NCBI GenBank assembly: GCA_038210245.1
Contig: JBBQWW010000006.1
Location: 31,210 to 95,209 of the forward strand
Reading direction: 5' to 3'
DNA: 64,000 nucleotides
Source of the DNA: Bog-756 sp038210245
Lineage (GTDB): Bacteria > Actinomycetota > Acidimicrobiia > Acidimicrobiales > RAAP-2
Below, piece by piece: positions 55,359 to 63,746 of this stretch. Made by a program: the position numbers and the translations under genes. The stretch's first letter is position 1. Every line of letters starts with the position of its first letter. The notes beneath the pieces are model-generated. The model was not told where the DNA came from, made no database searches, and was given only the letters and a program-made list of their open reading frames with translations.

Positions 55359-55412
55359 ACGACTGCCCGGGTGCGGCGCAGGGGCGGGATGCCCCGGTCT
55401 CCGGCCGCCCGG

Positions 55413-55418
55413 TAGCGT
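55413..55418 (+). promoter_or_regulatory. -10 element (TAGCGT) upstream of the nitroreductase leader ORF
   Basis: TAGCGT, 6 nt (CGTCCC), then ATG 55425. As at cofD the spacing targets a mini-ORF instead of the main gene. Confidence 0.4.
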
Positions 55419-55424
55419 CGTCCC

Positions 55425-55445
55425 ATGGAGCCACATTGGAGCTGA
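55425..55445 (+). CDS. Six-codon leader ORF (MEPHWS) overlapping the nitroreductase start
   Basis: ATG 55425 opens a six-codon ORF that ends at TGA 55443-55445, overlapping the first codons of the nitroreductase in another frame. The GGAG at its second codon can serve as ribosome-binding site for the TTG start 11 nt downstream of this ATG. It may be a remnant of a former leaderless ATG start displaced by an 11-bp insertion. Confidence 0.3.
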   Translation: MEPHWS

Positions 55446-56035
55446 CCGAGGCCGTCGCCCGCAGGCGCATGACCAGGAACTTCACCGGGCGACCCCTCGA
55501 CCGGGCCGTGGTGGACAACCTTCTGGCCGCCGCCCTCCTGGCCCCGTCGGCCGGGAACACCCAGGGCCGCGAGTTCGTCGTCCTCGAGGGGCCGGAGGAG
55601 ACGTCGGAGTACTGGAGGACCACCACGGACGAGGCCTGGCGGACCACCTCCCGGCGGTTCGAGGGCCTGTCCCGGGCCCCGGTAGTGGTGCTCGTCCTGG
55701 CCGATCCCGGGGCCTATGCGGCCCGGTACCGGGAGCCGGACAAGGCCCGATCCGACGGCGCCGACGTGGAGTGGGTGGTCCCCTACTGGTTCGTCGACGC
55801 CTCGTTCGCCACCATGACGCTGCTGCTGGCCGCGGCCGACCGGGGTGTCGGGGCGGCGTTCCTGGGCAACTTCCGGGGAGAGGGGCGCCTGTGCTCCGCA
55901 CTCGGGGTTCCCGAAGGGCTTCGATGGCTGGGGGCGGTGCTCCTGGGCGAGGGCGCCGAGCCCGACCCCCCCTCGTCGTCGGCGGCCCGGCCCCGCCGGA
56001 CCGTGGCGGAGAGCGTCCACCGGGGCCGCTGGTGA
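55436..56035 (+). CDS. Nitroreductase-family FMN oxidoreductase
   Basis: A 199-residue NAD(P)H-dependent flavoprotein of the nitroreductase fold. Landmarks: ELTEAVARRRMTRNFTGRPL (FMN phosphate Arg residues), LLAPSAGNTQGREFVVLEG, and the late FATMTLLLAAADRGVGAAFLGNFRGE. The fold is shared with the C-terminal domain of FbiB, which is missing from cofE here, so a link to F420 is possible but unproven. Start is a TTG; no in-frame ATG/GTG precedes the conserved ELTEA. It converges on the AftD-like gene with 50 bp between stops. Confidence 0.85.
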   Translation: MELTEAVARRRMTRNFTGRPLDRAVVDNLLAAALLAPSAGNTQGREFVVLEGPEETSEYWRTTTDEAWRTTSRRFEGLSRAPVVVLVLADPGAYAARYREPDKARSDGADVEWVVPYWFVDASFATMTLLLAAADRGVGAAFLGNFRGEGRLCSALGVPEGLRWLGAVLLGEGAEPDPPSSSAARPRRTVAESVHRGRW

Positions 56036-56085
56036 CGGCGGAGACGTGGCGCGGCGCCGTCGGCGGAGCGGGGCGGTTCCCTACC

Positions 56086-59000
56086 TCAGGATGAGCGGGC
56101 CGGAACCGGGGTCCGCTCGGGCCGGCCCCGGCGTCGCCACCCGGCAACCACCACCGACGCCAGTACCGCGCACAGTGCCACCACCGAGGCGGCTTGAGCC
56201 GGAGCCCCGAACGCCCCCTGATGGGCCCCGGGCACCGCACTGGGGTGCCAAGCCACCAGGGCGCCGGCCGTCGTGAACGCCACGCCGGCCACCACGGCCA
56301 TGGACGTACTCCCCCACCGTCGGGCCACCACCAGAAGCGGGATGAGGGCCATGGCCAGCCAGCCGCCGACACTGAGCGCCACCACGGCGGCGCCGAGGGC
56401 CAGGATCCACCGGCGTGGCGGCCGGCGGCGGCCGGCCGGAGCCAGGGGCGACTGCGTTCGCCCGCTCCAGGCCAGCAGGGCCAGAAGGGCGAGTAACAGG
56501 CCGCCGACGAATAGGGCGAACCGGTAGACGTGGTCGGGCGTGAATGTCATGGTCATGGTCCCGGCGACTCCGGCCGGCACCAGCCACCCCTGTTGCCAGC
56601 CGTCGAGCCGCACCGGGGTCAACGACCGGCCGTTCAGGCTGGCCACCCAGCCAGGGTTGAAGTTCTGGGCCACCTGGACGTAGGTGGCCGCTCCAGGCCC
56701 CACGGCCACGGTCCGGTGGGCTGGGGCCCACGTCGTGATGTGGGCCGAACGCGGCGTGGAGGCCTCCCGGACGACGGCGGCGGTCGTGGCCGTCCCCGAC
56801 GACGAGTGGGCAGCGCTCGGCCGGGCGGTGAAGTTCTGGGCCAGGAGCCCGGTGACCATGAACGGGCTCCCCGACGGGAACGAGAACACGTGGGTGCCGG
56901 CGGACAGGCCCACTCCGGCCAGCGTGCAGCCATGGACGGCCATGGGCTGGAGATCGATGAGGTTGCCCACGGTACCGGTGACCGACGTGGCCACCGGGGA
57001 GCCGTCGACGGACACTGTCGGACCGGATCCGCAGGCCAGGGTCACCGGGGTCGACGGCGGCACTGCGGCCGGGGGGACGGCGGCCAGGGAGGGTACGCGG
57101 ATGGAGGAGAGGCCCACCGGCCGCGGCAGCGGGATGCCGCTGATGGGCACCGAGGTCACCCCCCGGGCGACCCCCACGAACCGCACGGTCAGGGTGTCGG
57201 TGGTCAGAGGGGCGAAGGTGACCACACCCCCGTGCCGGGGGACGGCAACCCGGCGGCTACCGAACCGGCTGGACACCACCAACTCGGTGGGCCGGCTGGC
57301 CCCCGCCGCCAGGCCGAGGGCGATCGAGTCCACCGTGCGTGAGCCGGTCCAGTGAAGAGTCAACGTGGGCACCGAGTCGCCCAGCCCGGCGATCCACGGG
57401 GAGGTGGACCGGTCCACCAGGTTCTGGGGCCGGAAGCGCGGCAGTCCCCCCAACCATGAACTGGCCGAGATGTCGACCGTCTGCCCGGCCGGCACGGTCA
57501 GGGTCGAGAGCAGGGTCTCGAGGGCCAGTCCCGGCGTGGGCACGGCGGTGCCGTCGATGACGGCCGAGATGGCCTGAGGCAGTACGACCTTTCGGGGGAT
57601 CGGCTCCCGCAGCGCGGTCGGGTCAATGAAGTCGAGGTTGGGATTGGTCACCGGTGCGTTGAGGTTGACCATGATCGACTGACGGGCTGGGCCGGCGAAC
57701 GAGGCCGACGCATCAGTGGGCAGCCGCATGGCCGGCCGGAAGGTGACGCCGGGGATGGCCACGTCGGTGATCCCGGCCCCCAGGGGGCCGAGGAAGGATC
57801 GCCGGGCTGGCGGTCGCACGGCGTCGATGGAGATGGTGAGGTGCCGGGTGGTGCCGGGAGCCACCAACAGCCCGACCGGGGCGTACCGGAACGGGACGGC
57901 CCGGTGAACGGCCCCGGCATCGGTGGTCAGGGTGACCCGGCTGATGCTGGGACGGATGCCGCTGTCGTCCAGCGGGGTGATGGCGATCAGGGCCAGAGGG
58001 ATGGCCTTGTCGAAGGTGATGGACAGGGACTGGCCCACTGAGTCGTCGGCCGAGGTGGCCACCCACGCCGTCGTGGGGTCGCCGTCGAATGCCGCCACGG
58101 GGCCCTCGTCGGGTTCGTTGAACAGCGGGGACGATCCGACCGAGGTGGCCGACACCGAGGAGGCCCCGATGGGGGATGAGACCGTCTCAGCATCACTCCC
58201 GGAGACCACCTGGTAGTTCAGGGGAATGGCGGCGATCGACCCACCCGGCCGCTGCCCTGGGCCGAGCAGATAGGAGTAGATGTTGTCGATCTGCCCAAAG
58301 GAGACGGCCCGGCGCTGGTTGCCGTCGGTCATGGCCCACGTGGCGCCGGGGGACGCCGCGGTGTCGTCAGCGTTCGGGTCTTTGGCCAGAACCGCCGGCC
58401 GCCCGGCCAGGACGCCGGCTCCGGCCAAGGGCAGCAGGGATCCGCTAGAGCCGCTGACCACCAGCGGCTTGGACGCGGCAAAGGTCTGCACCTCCCCTCC
58501 GGGCGCGCCCACCCGGTAGATCTCGACGGGGCGCAGGTGGGTGGAGGAGGAGGAGTCGTAGACCGGGAGGGATCCGTGGGTCACCTGCGACGCCGGGAGG
58601 TCCGGCCCGAACGATGCCACCTCGGTCAGACCGGCTGTCTCGCTCAGCACCTGGTGGACCACGGCCGGAGGAGGAGCTCCGGTCAGCTTCTGGTTGAGGT
58701 CGTTCCGCTCCACCACGAATTCGATCCCCGACCGCGACAGGTACTCGGCCATCCCCGGCTGGGCGGTGCCGGTGGCGATGGCATCCTCCACCGTGCTGAG
58801 CATGACCGTGTTGCCGTTGGAGCCCAGCGGCACCACGGAGCGGGAGGTGACCGAGGTGGATGTGAGGACCGAGAGGGGTTCGTCCAACGGTCGCCCCCAC
58901 GTGTACTCACCGAACGTGGCCCCCGGGACCAGCAGGGTGGTCTGGTTCCCCTGATGGTCCTGGATCCACTCGGCCGCCTGAGTCCAGTAGGGAGGGATGG

Positions 59001-60600
59001 CGGTGAATCCACCGGTGGGATAGAGGTCTCGCTGCCAGAACGGCATGGCGGCCAGGACCACCACCGCCAGGGCCAGTGCGCCCACCAGTATCCGCCATGC
59101 GTTCCAGCGGAGCTGGGGCGGAGAGGCCCGGGACCCCTGCCGGTCCGATCGGGCCGAGGCCAGTCTCGCCGCACCCAGGGTCACCGGGAGCAGGAGATCC
59201 GGTGAGTGGCGGGCCACGCTCGAGCGCAGGGCCGACCAGTCCCCCTGACGGGCGCGACGCCACGCGGCCGAGGAAGCCCACAGCATCCAGGCCATGCCCA
59301 GGGTCACCGGCAGTAAGACGTCGGGCGAACGTCGGACCACCCCGGTACGCACCTGCGACCAGTCGTCCCGTCGCAGCCGGTATCGGTCGGTCGAGACCGT
59401 CGACACCAGCCACACGAGACCCAGGGCCACCGGCAGGGTCACGTCGGGCGAGAACTTGGCCACGCTGCGCAGGGGGGCCAGGCCACCTTGGAGCAAGGCC
59501 TGGGCTGGGTGGGAGAAGGGGCCGGCCAGGGCGCCGGCGTAACCGATGCCGATGACCATCACGCCCACGCTGAAGCAGGCCACCAGAAAGAGCCGCTCCG
59601 GTATCCTCCGGGCCAGTCCGGCCAGTCCCAACCCGGTGACCATGGCCGTACCCACGATGGCCAAGGACGACGTGACGAGCGTCCAGGCTCCGGGGATCAA
59701 GGGGCCGCCCAGGTGGTAGTAGTCGGTCCAGTATGAGGCCCCGCGCAGGGCCTCGAAGGCCGAGGCCGTCGACGTCGTCGTGGCCGCCGACTCGGTATAG
59801 GGCACGTAGTTGTAGCCGTACTTGCCCTGCAGCAGAGTGGGCACCACCCACCAGAAGCAGGCCAGTCCCACCGAGACCACCCACCACCCGCTGAGCGCGC
59901 GCCGGCGCCGCCCCCGCTGGCGGGTGAGCAACCAGAGGACCCCGACGGGCAGGGTGGCCAGGACCACGGTGGCATTGACTCCGCCCATCAAGGCCACGGC
60001 CACACCAGACCGGGCTGCCGCCCGCCTCGGGGAACCACCGGTGGATCCCTCCACCAGGGGCTGCAGGAGCCAAGGGAGCAGTACGACGGCGAGGAGGGTG
60101 GCTGACGAGGCGGCCCAGGTGACCACGATGGGGGCGGCACAGTAGGCCACCCCGCCGACGACCCGGGCCCAACGCTTGCCGATCCCGAGGGACTCGGCCA
60201 AGCGGACCACGCCCCAGGCCCCGACGGTCAGCAGGAGGGCCAGCCAGATCCGCTCGGCCCACCACACGGGAAGATGAAGCAGGTGGGTGAGGGCGAAGAA
60301 CGGCGCCATGGGGAAGAGGTACCCGAAGGTCTGGTCCTGGACCGAGCCCGACGACACAGTGAGGCTCCACAGATGGAGGGACGACCGCATCCAGGCCAGC
60401 GGGGCCATCACTACCGGGAGCTTGGTGTCGTCGACGATCAGCCCCGGGGCCTGGACCAGGGTGACCAGGAGGAAGAAGGCGCCCAAGGCCACCAGGACCC
60501 AACGGCTGAGCGGATCGCCACAGGGTACGAGCTCCAAGGCCGCGGGCGGGCGCAGCTCTCGCTCGGCCACCCTGCGCCCTTCCAGGGTGGCCACGGTCAT
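56086..60600 (-). CDS. aftD: Alpha-(1->3)-arabinofuranosyltransferase-like giant membrane protein (AftD, DUF3367)
   Basis: A 1504-residue GT-C-type enzyme like mycobacterial AftD, which adds branching arabinofuranose from decaprenyl-phosphate-arabinose to wall glycans. The N-terminal 480 residues hold about 11 spans, with VDDTKLPVVMAPL in the first external loop (the acidic residue expected of GT-C) and LQGKYGYNYVPYTES. A long extracellular part of beta-sandwich (F5/8-type-C, carbohydrate-binding) domains follows, and four spans close the protein. A KFSPD segment is triplicated near residues 380-480. ATG overlaps the GT4 stop as ATGA. Whether this organism has arabinan is unknown, so the donor sugar could differ. 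Confidence 0.83.
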   Translation of the reverse strand: MTVATLEGRRVAERELRPPAALELVPCGDPLSRWVLVALGAFFLLVTLVQAPGLIVDDTKLPVVMAPLAWMRSSLHLWSLTVSSGSVQDQTFGYLFPMAPFFALTHLLHLPVWWAERIWLALLLTVGAWGVVRLAESLGIGKRWARVVGGVAYCAAPIVVTWAASSATLLAVVLLPWLLQPLVEGSTGGSPRRAAARSGVAVALMGGVNATVVLATLPVGVLWLLTRQRGRRRRALSGWWVVSVGLACFWWVVPTLLQGKYGYNYVPYTESAATTTSTASAFEALRGASYWTDYYHLGGPLIPGAWTLVTSSLAIVGTAMVTGLGLAGLARRIPERLFLVACFSVGVMVIGIGYAGALAGPFSHPAQALLQGGLAPLRSVAKFSPDVTLPVALGLVWLVSTVSTDRYRLRRDDWSQVRTGVVRRSPDVLLPVTLGMAWMLWASSAAWRRARQGDWSALRSSVARHSPDLLLPVTLGAARLASARSDRQGSRASPPQLRWNAWRILVGALALAVVVLAAMPFWQRDLYPTGGFTAIPPYWTQAAEWIQDHQGNQTTLLVPGATFGEYTWGRPLDEPLSVLTSTSVTSRSVVPLGSNGNTVMLSTVEDAIATGTAQPGMAEYLSRSGIEFVVERNDLNQKLTGAPPPAVVHQVLSETAGLTEVASFGPDLPASQVTHGSLPVYDSSSSTHLRPVEIYRVGAPGGEVQTFAASKPLVVSGSSGSLLPLAGAGVLAGRPAVLAKDPNADDTAASPGATWAMTDGNQRRAVSFGQIDNIYSYLLGPGQRPGGSIAAIPLNYQVVSGSDAETVSSPIGASSVSATSVGSSPLFNEPDEGPVAAFDGDPTTAWVATSADDSVGQSLSITFDKAIPLALIAITPLDDSGIRPSISRVTLTTDAGAVHRAVPFRYAPVGLLVAPGTTRHLTISIDAVRPPARRSFLGPLGAGITDVAIPGVTFRPAMRLPTDASASFAGPARQSIMVNLNAPVTNPNLDFIDPTALREPIPRKVVLPQAISAVIDGTAVPTPGLALETLLSTLTVPAGQTVDISASSWLGGLPRFRPQNLVDRSTSPWIAGLGDSVPTLTLHWTGSRTVDSIALGLAAGASRPTELVVSSRFGSRRVAVPRHGGVVTFAPLTTDTLTVRFVGVARGVTSVPISGIPLPRPVGLSSIRVPSLAAVPPAAVPPSTPVTLACGSGPTVSVDGSPVATSVTGTVGNLIDLQPMAVHGCTLAGVGLSAGTHVFSFPSGSPFMVTGLLAQNFTARPSAAHSSSGTATTAAVVREASTPRSAHITTWAPAHRTVAVGPGAATYVQVAQNFNPGWVASLNGRSLTPVRLDGWQQGWLVPAGVAGTMTMTFTPDHVYRFALFVGGLLLALLALLAWSGRTQSPLAPAGRRRPPRRWILALGAAVVALSVGGWLAMALIPLLVVARRWGSTSMAVVAGVAFTTAGALVAWHPSAVPGAHQGAFGAPAQAASVVALCAVLASVVVAGWRRRGRPERTPVPARSS
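59161..59463 (-). repeat. Three tandem 41-codon units inside the aftD-like gene
   Basis: In-frame units open with VAKFSPDVTLPVALG, VVRRSPDVLLPVTLG and VARHSPDLLLPVTLG at exactly 123-bp spacing (starting at 59463, 59340 and 59217 on the minus strand). The first two are followed by a Trp-Ser-containing segment (DDWSQVR, GDWSALR). The family normally has one such segment. Confidence 0.85.
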
Positions 60601-61664
60601 GGGCCCGGATTCGGATGGAGCACGGCGTGGGCCACCGCTTCGAAGTCGCGGGCCACATGACTCCAGCCGAACAGGGCTCCGTGCCGTCGCGCCCCTTTGG
60701 ACAGCCGGCGCCGTTGCGGCTCGTCCTGGGCCAACTCGATCCACCGTCGGACCAGCTCGTCCTCGGAGTGGACCAGCAGTCCGGTTTGGCCATCGACGAT
60801 GGCGTCCCGGACCCCGGGCACGTCGAATCCGATCGACGGAGTACCCACCAGTGCCGCCTCGGTGATCACAATGCCCCATCCCTCATGCTGTGCCGAATGC
60901 ACGAGACCCCACGCTTGGCCCAGCAAGCGCCACTTGTCCAACTCGTCGACCCTCCCGGCGAACTCCACCCCGGTTCCAGCCATGGCCTCCAGTGACGAGC
61001 GCTCGGGACCGTCACCCAGGACCACCAGGCGCCCACCCACCACGGGCTGCACCCGGTCCCACACCCGCAGGAGCAGGTCGACGCGTTTGTGAGGCATGAG
61101 TCGACCAGCGCAGACGAACAAGGGCTCCCGTGAGCGGGCCACCCCCGTGACCGCCGGTGGATCGACGCCGGGATGCACGATGTGGATCCGACCGGGGTCG
61201 ACGCCGATGGCCTCCAGGGCGGCCTGGGTGGACGGCGAGTTGGCCACGAACGGCACCCGACGGTAGACGAGGGGCATGACCCGGGCCTCGGTGAACCGGC
61301 CCACGGCGGCCACGGCGGGTGGGAACCGCTGGTCCCACTGGTCGCTGTGCACATGGTGCACGAGAGCCAGGATGGGCTTCCTCCTCCACAGAGGCGAGAA
61401 GTACGGAAGCCCGTTCTCGGTGTCGACCAGGAGGTCCCACTCCCGGACCGTGCGGTGGTGGGCCAGGGGGGCCTTGACGTACTGGGCGAAGGTCCCCCCG
61501 AGATCGATCACCGGATAGGCCCGCTCCTCCACGGGGCCACCGCAGAGGTGGGCCACCTCATGGCCCATGCCCATCAACTCGACGGCCAAGCGGTCGATGA
61601 AGATCTCCGAGCCACCGGCCAGTTCGTTGGCCAGGTCGCGCCAGCTCAGGAATGCGATGCGCAT
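60597..61664 (-). CDS. GT4-family glycosyltransferase
   Basis: A 355-residue GT-B enzyme: MRIAFLSWRDLANELAGGSE (acceptor-side glycine loop), LALVHHVHSDQW, the donor domain with LFVCAGRLMPHKRVDLLL, VVLGDGPERSSLE and the nucleotide-sugar segment HEGWGIVITEAALVGTPSIG containing the E-x7-E-like pair. The motif set resembles mannosyltransferases of the PimB/PimC class, but linkage is not predictable. ATG 61664 starts 5 bp after the methyltransferase stop; the longer ORF extension is Pro/Gly-rich shadow. It is coupled to the AftD-like gene. Confidence 0.87.
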   Translation of the reverse strand: MRIAFLSWRDLANELAGGSEIFIDRLAVELMGMGHEVAHLCGGPVEERAYPVIDLGGTFAQYVKAPLAHHRTVREWDLLVDTENGLPYFSPLWRRKPILALVHHVHSDQWDQRFPPAVAAVGRFTEARVMPLVYRRVPFVANSPSTQAALEAIGVDPGRIHIVHPGVDPPAVTGVARSREPLFVCAGRLMPHKRVDLLLRVWDRVQPVVGGRLVVLGDGPERSSLEAMAGTGVEFAGRVDELDKWRLLGQAWGLVHSAQHEGWGIVITEAALVGTPSIGFDVPGVRDAIVDGQTGLLVHSEDELVRRWIELAQDEPQRRRLSKGARRHGALFGWSHVARDFEAVAHAVLHPNPGP

Positions 61665-61669
61665 GGGCC

Positions 61670-62416
61670 CTACCCGGCCGGCCGGTCCTGGGGAGCTCCG
61701 TTGGTGCGGCGCATCACCACCACCAGGTTCCAGGTCAGCAGTTCCCGAAGGCCGGGGATCCGCACCAACAGCTTGGTCCATCGCGGGTAGTACCGGGGAA
61801 AGGTGTCCACCACGGTTACATCAGCCCGGCTCTGGCACCACCCGAGCACCTGGCCCACGCTGAGCGGAAAGAGACTCTGGCCGTAGCGGTTCTTGGGGTC
61901 GATGCCATGGGTGCGGCGGTAGCGCCGGGCCGCCCACTCACCGCCGACGTAGTGCCAGGGGGACGTCTCGTGGCCGCCCCAGGGGGACAGCCAGTTGGTG
62001 AAGGTCAGATAGACCACACCTCCGGGTGACACCACCCGCACCATCTCCGACAGCATCCGCTCAGGAGCGAGGACGTGCTCGAGGACGTTCGACGAATAGC
62101 TCACGTCCACCGAGCCGGTGGCGAAGGGCAGGGCGCTCCCGTCGGCGGCCACGCCGTTGACCAACCGGCGACCGTGCTCGACCATCTGGTCGAAGTCGTA
62201 CTCAGCCGTCACCGATCGGGATCCCACCTCGCGGAAGGCGTCGGCCACATAGCCGGAAGCCCCCCCTACGTCGAGCACCGTGGCCCCGACCAGCTGGCAG
62301 TAGCGCGATACGTCAACCACGGTGTCGTCGGCCAAGAGCCGGTAGAAGGTGGCAGGATCCGTCCCCTCGTTCCGGAAGGCCTGGAAGAGCTCATACGATC
62401 GCCTGACCCCCTTCAT
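61670..62416 (-). CDS. Class I SAM-dependent methyltransferase
   Basis: A 248-residue methyltransferase: SAM-binding loop TVLDVGGASGYVADAF, acidic strand end VTAEYDF, ADGSALPFATGSVDVSYSSNVLEHV and EMVRVVSPGGVVYLTFTNW, then family blocks SPWGGHETSPWHYVG and YGQSLFPLSVGQVL. This subgroup accompanies actinobacterial arabinan/polysaccharide glycosyltransferases and may cap or methylate a sugar; the substrate is unproved. It lies between a GT2 and a GT4 gene. Its ATG sits in one copy of a 17-bp duplication. Confidence 0.86.
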   Translation of the reverse strand: MKGVRRSYELFQAFRNEGTDPATFYRLLADDTVVDVSRYCQLVGATVLDVGGASGYVADAFREVGSRSVTAEYDFDQMVEHGRRLVNGVAADGSALPFATGSVDVSYSSNVLEHVLAPERMLSEMVRVVSPGGVVYLTFTNWLSPWGGHETSPWHYVGGEWAARRYRRTHGIDPKNRYGQSLFPLSVGQVLGWCQSRADVTVVDTFPRYYPRWTKLLVRIPGLRELLTWNLVVVMRRTNGAPQDRPAG

Positions 62417-62446
62417 GTCAGATCGTCCGTCATGTCAGATCGTCCG
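62413..62446 (-). repeat. 17-bp perfect tandem duplication at a gene junction
   Basis: TCATGTCAGATCGTCCG occurs twice in a row (62413-62429 and 62430-62446). One copy holds the methyltransferase ATG, the other the GT2 stop. Removing one copy would restore an ATGA overlap between the genes, the junction type seen repeatedly in this window. Confidence 0.9.
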
Positions 62447-63428
62447 ATCTCGGGTGACCGCCGCGACCCCCACGGGCGTCGAGGGTTGCCGAGGGCTTGA
62501 ACAGGGCGTCGAACTCGACGCTCAGGACCTGCGGGTCGTACTCCTGGAACGAGGTCAACAGTCGCCTGGAGATGCGTCGCGCCGTGGTGGGGGGCACGCA
62601 CGGGAACAGCACGGCCGTTCCTTCCTTCCAACTGATGGTGAGGTCCACGCTGCGGGTGAACGGTCGGATGAGCTCGGTAGCCGCCTCGACGGGCACGTCG
62701 GGCAGGAACAGCCCCTGCATCGGAGGCTGGATCCTCCACGTGCGACGGGTGCGGGCCACATCGGCCAACATCTGGACGGCGTCGCGGAAGGGACGGATGT
62801 GGCTGCCGTCCACCTCGGACCAACGGACCGGAACCTCCTGGGTCCGAAGTCCCAGACGGGCCGCCAGGTTCAGCACTTCCACGTCGAAGGCGTACCGGTC
62901 CACACGACTGCCGTGGAAGAGAAGCTTGGCGATCGAGCCCTTGAACGCCTTGAAGCCGCACTGGGTGTCGCTCATCGGGAGGTGCATGAGCGTGGCCACC
63001 ACGATCCCGAATGTCCGGGTCATCATGGCCCGGTGCGAGCTCCGGTCTTGGACCGACGACGCGTTTAGAGTGCGGGAGCCGACGGCCACGTCGTTGTCCT
63101 CGAGCGATTGCACCAAGGCGCCGAGATCTCGGGGATCGGTCTCCATGTCCGCGTCCACGAAGGCGATCACATCACCCCGGGCCCGGACGACCCCGGCCCG
63201 GACGGCCGCCCCCTTACCGCTGTTGCGGGCGAGCGAGAGCACCGAATGCTGGGGCCACGCCGCCAGCTGCCGGCGGGCCACCGCCGCCGTACCATCGGTG
63301 CTGCCGTCGTCGACAACGAGGATCTCGGTGTCGTCGGGAGGCAGACCCTCGAGGAGCTGGGTGAGTCCGGCCGACAACCGGTCGGCCTCGTTGTAGGCCG
63401 GGATCACCAGACTGAGCCGTGTCGTCAA
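62430..63428 (-). CDS. GT2 glycosyltransferase, polyprenyl-phosphate glucosyltransferase-like
   Basis: A 332-residue GT2 enzyme resembling eukaryotic Alg5 (dolichyl-phosphate beta-glucosyltransferase): LSLVIPAYNEADRLSAGL, VVDDGSTDGTAAV, GKGAAVRAGVVRARGD, the metal site AFVDADMETDP, CGFKAFKGSIAKLLF and VPVRWSEVDGSHI. The last 90 residues (VDLTISWKEGTAVLFP onwards) are an added domain not in Alg5. Start is TTG, 6 nt after GAGGAG; a nearby ATG is out of frame. First gene of the run leading to aftD, for which it may provide the lipid-linked donor. Confidence 0.85.
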   Translation of the reverse strand: MTTRLSLVIPAYNEADRLSAGLTQLLEGLPPDDTEILVVDDGSTDGTAAVARRQLAAWPQHSVLSLARNSGKGAAVRAGVVRARGDVIAFVDADMETDPRDLGALVQSLEDNDVAVGSRTLNASSVQDRSSHRAMMTRTFGIVVATLMHLPMSDTQCGFKAFKGSIAKLLFHGSRVDRYAFDVEVLNLAARLGLRTQEVPVRWSEVDGSHIRPFRDAVQMLADVARTRRTWRIQPPMQGLFLPDVPVEAATELIRPFTRSVDLTISWKEGTAVLFPCVPPTTARRISRRLLTSFQEYDPQVLSVEFDALFKPSATLDARGGRGGHPRSDDLT

Positions 63429-63746
63429 TGCATCTCCTCATCCGAGGCCACCGAAAAACGGATGAGGCAGCCCCCTCCCCCCACGTGCCTGCGGCGGACC
63501 CATTTATCACTCGTCGCTCCGGAACTCGCCTGGACCCAGCCCAAGTCCCTGCCGCCGATTCGAACGATCGAGCCGAACCTTGGCACAGGGTCATCGAATC
63601 CGCCACTCGTCGTCGGTCGATGACCACGGACGGTCGTGCCACGGCGGGTGACGGCCGCTCACGGTCACCATGGATGGGCCCGGAGCCACCGCGGTTGGTA
63701 CTCTCACTCGTCCCCCCCAACCGGCAACACCTCGAACGGTGGACCC
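63429..63746. other. 318-bp divergent intergenic region, no gene
   Basis: No ORF here has plausible composition. It holds the SD-masking hairpin described separately, an AT-rich GATAAAT (around 63500, minus strand) that could be part of the GT2 promoter, and TACTCT at 63699-63704 that could be the -10 of the rightward membrane-protein gene with a leader of about 36 nt. Both promoter readings are weak. Confidence 0.4.
63436..63467 (-). promoter_or_regulatory. Leader hairpin that can mask the GT2 ribosome-binding site
   Basis: On the minus strand CCTCATCCG (63459-63467) pairs perfectly with CGGATGAGG (63436-63444) around a 14-nt U-rich loop. The 3' arm contains the GAGG of the GAGGAG Shine-Dalgarno for the TTG start 8 nt further on, so folding would hide it. 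Confidence 0.45.
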
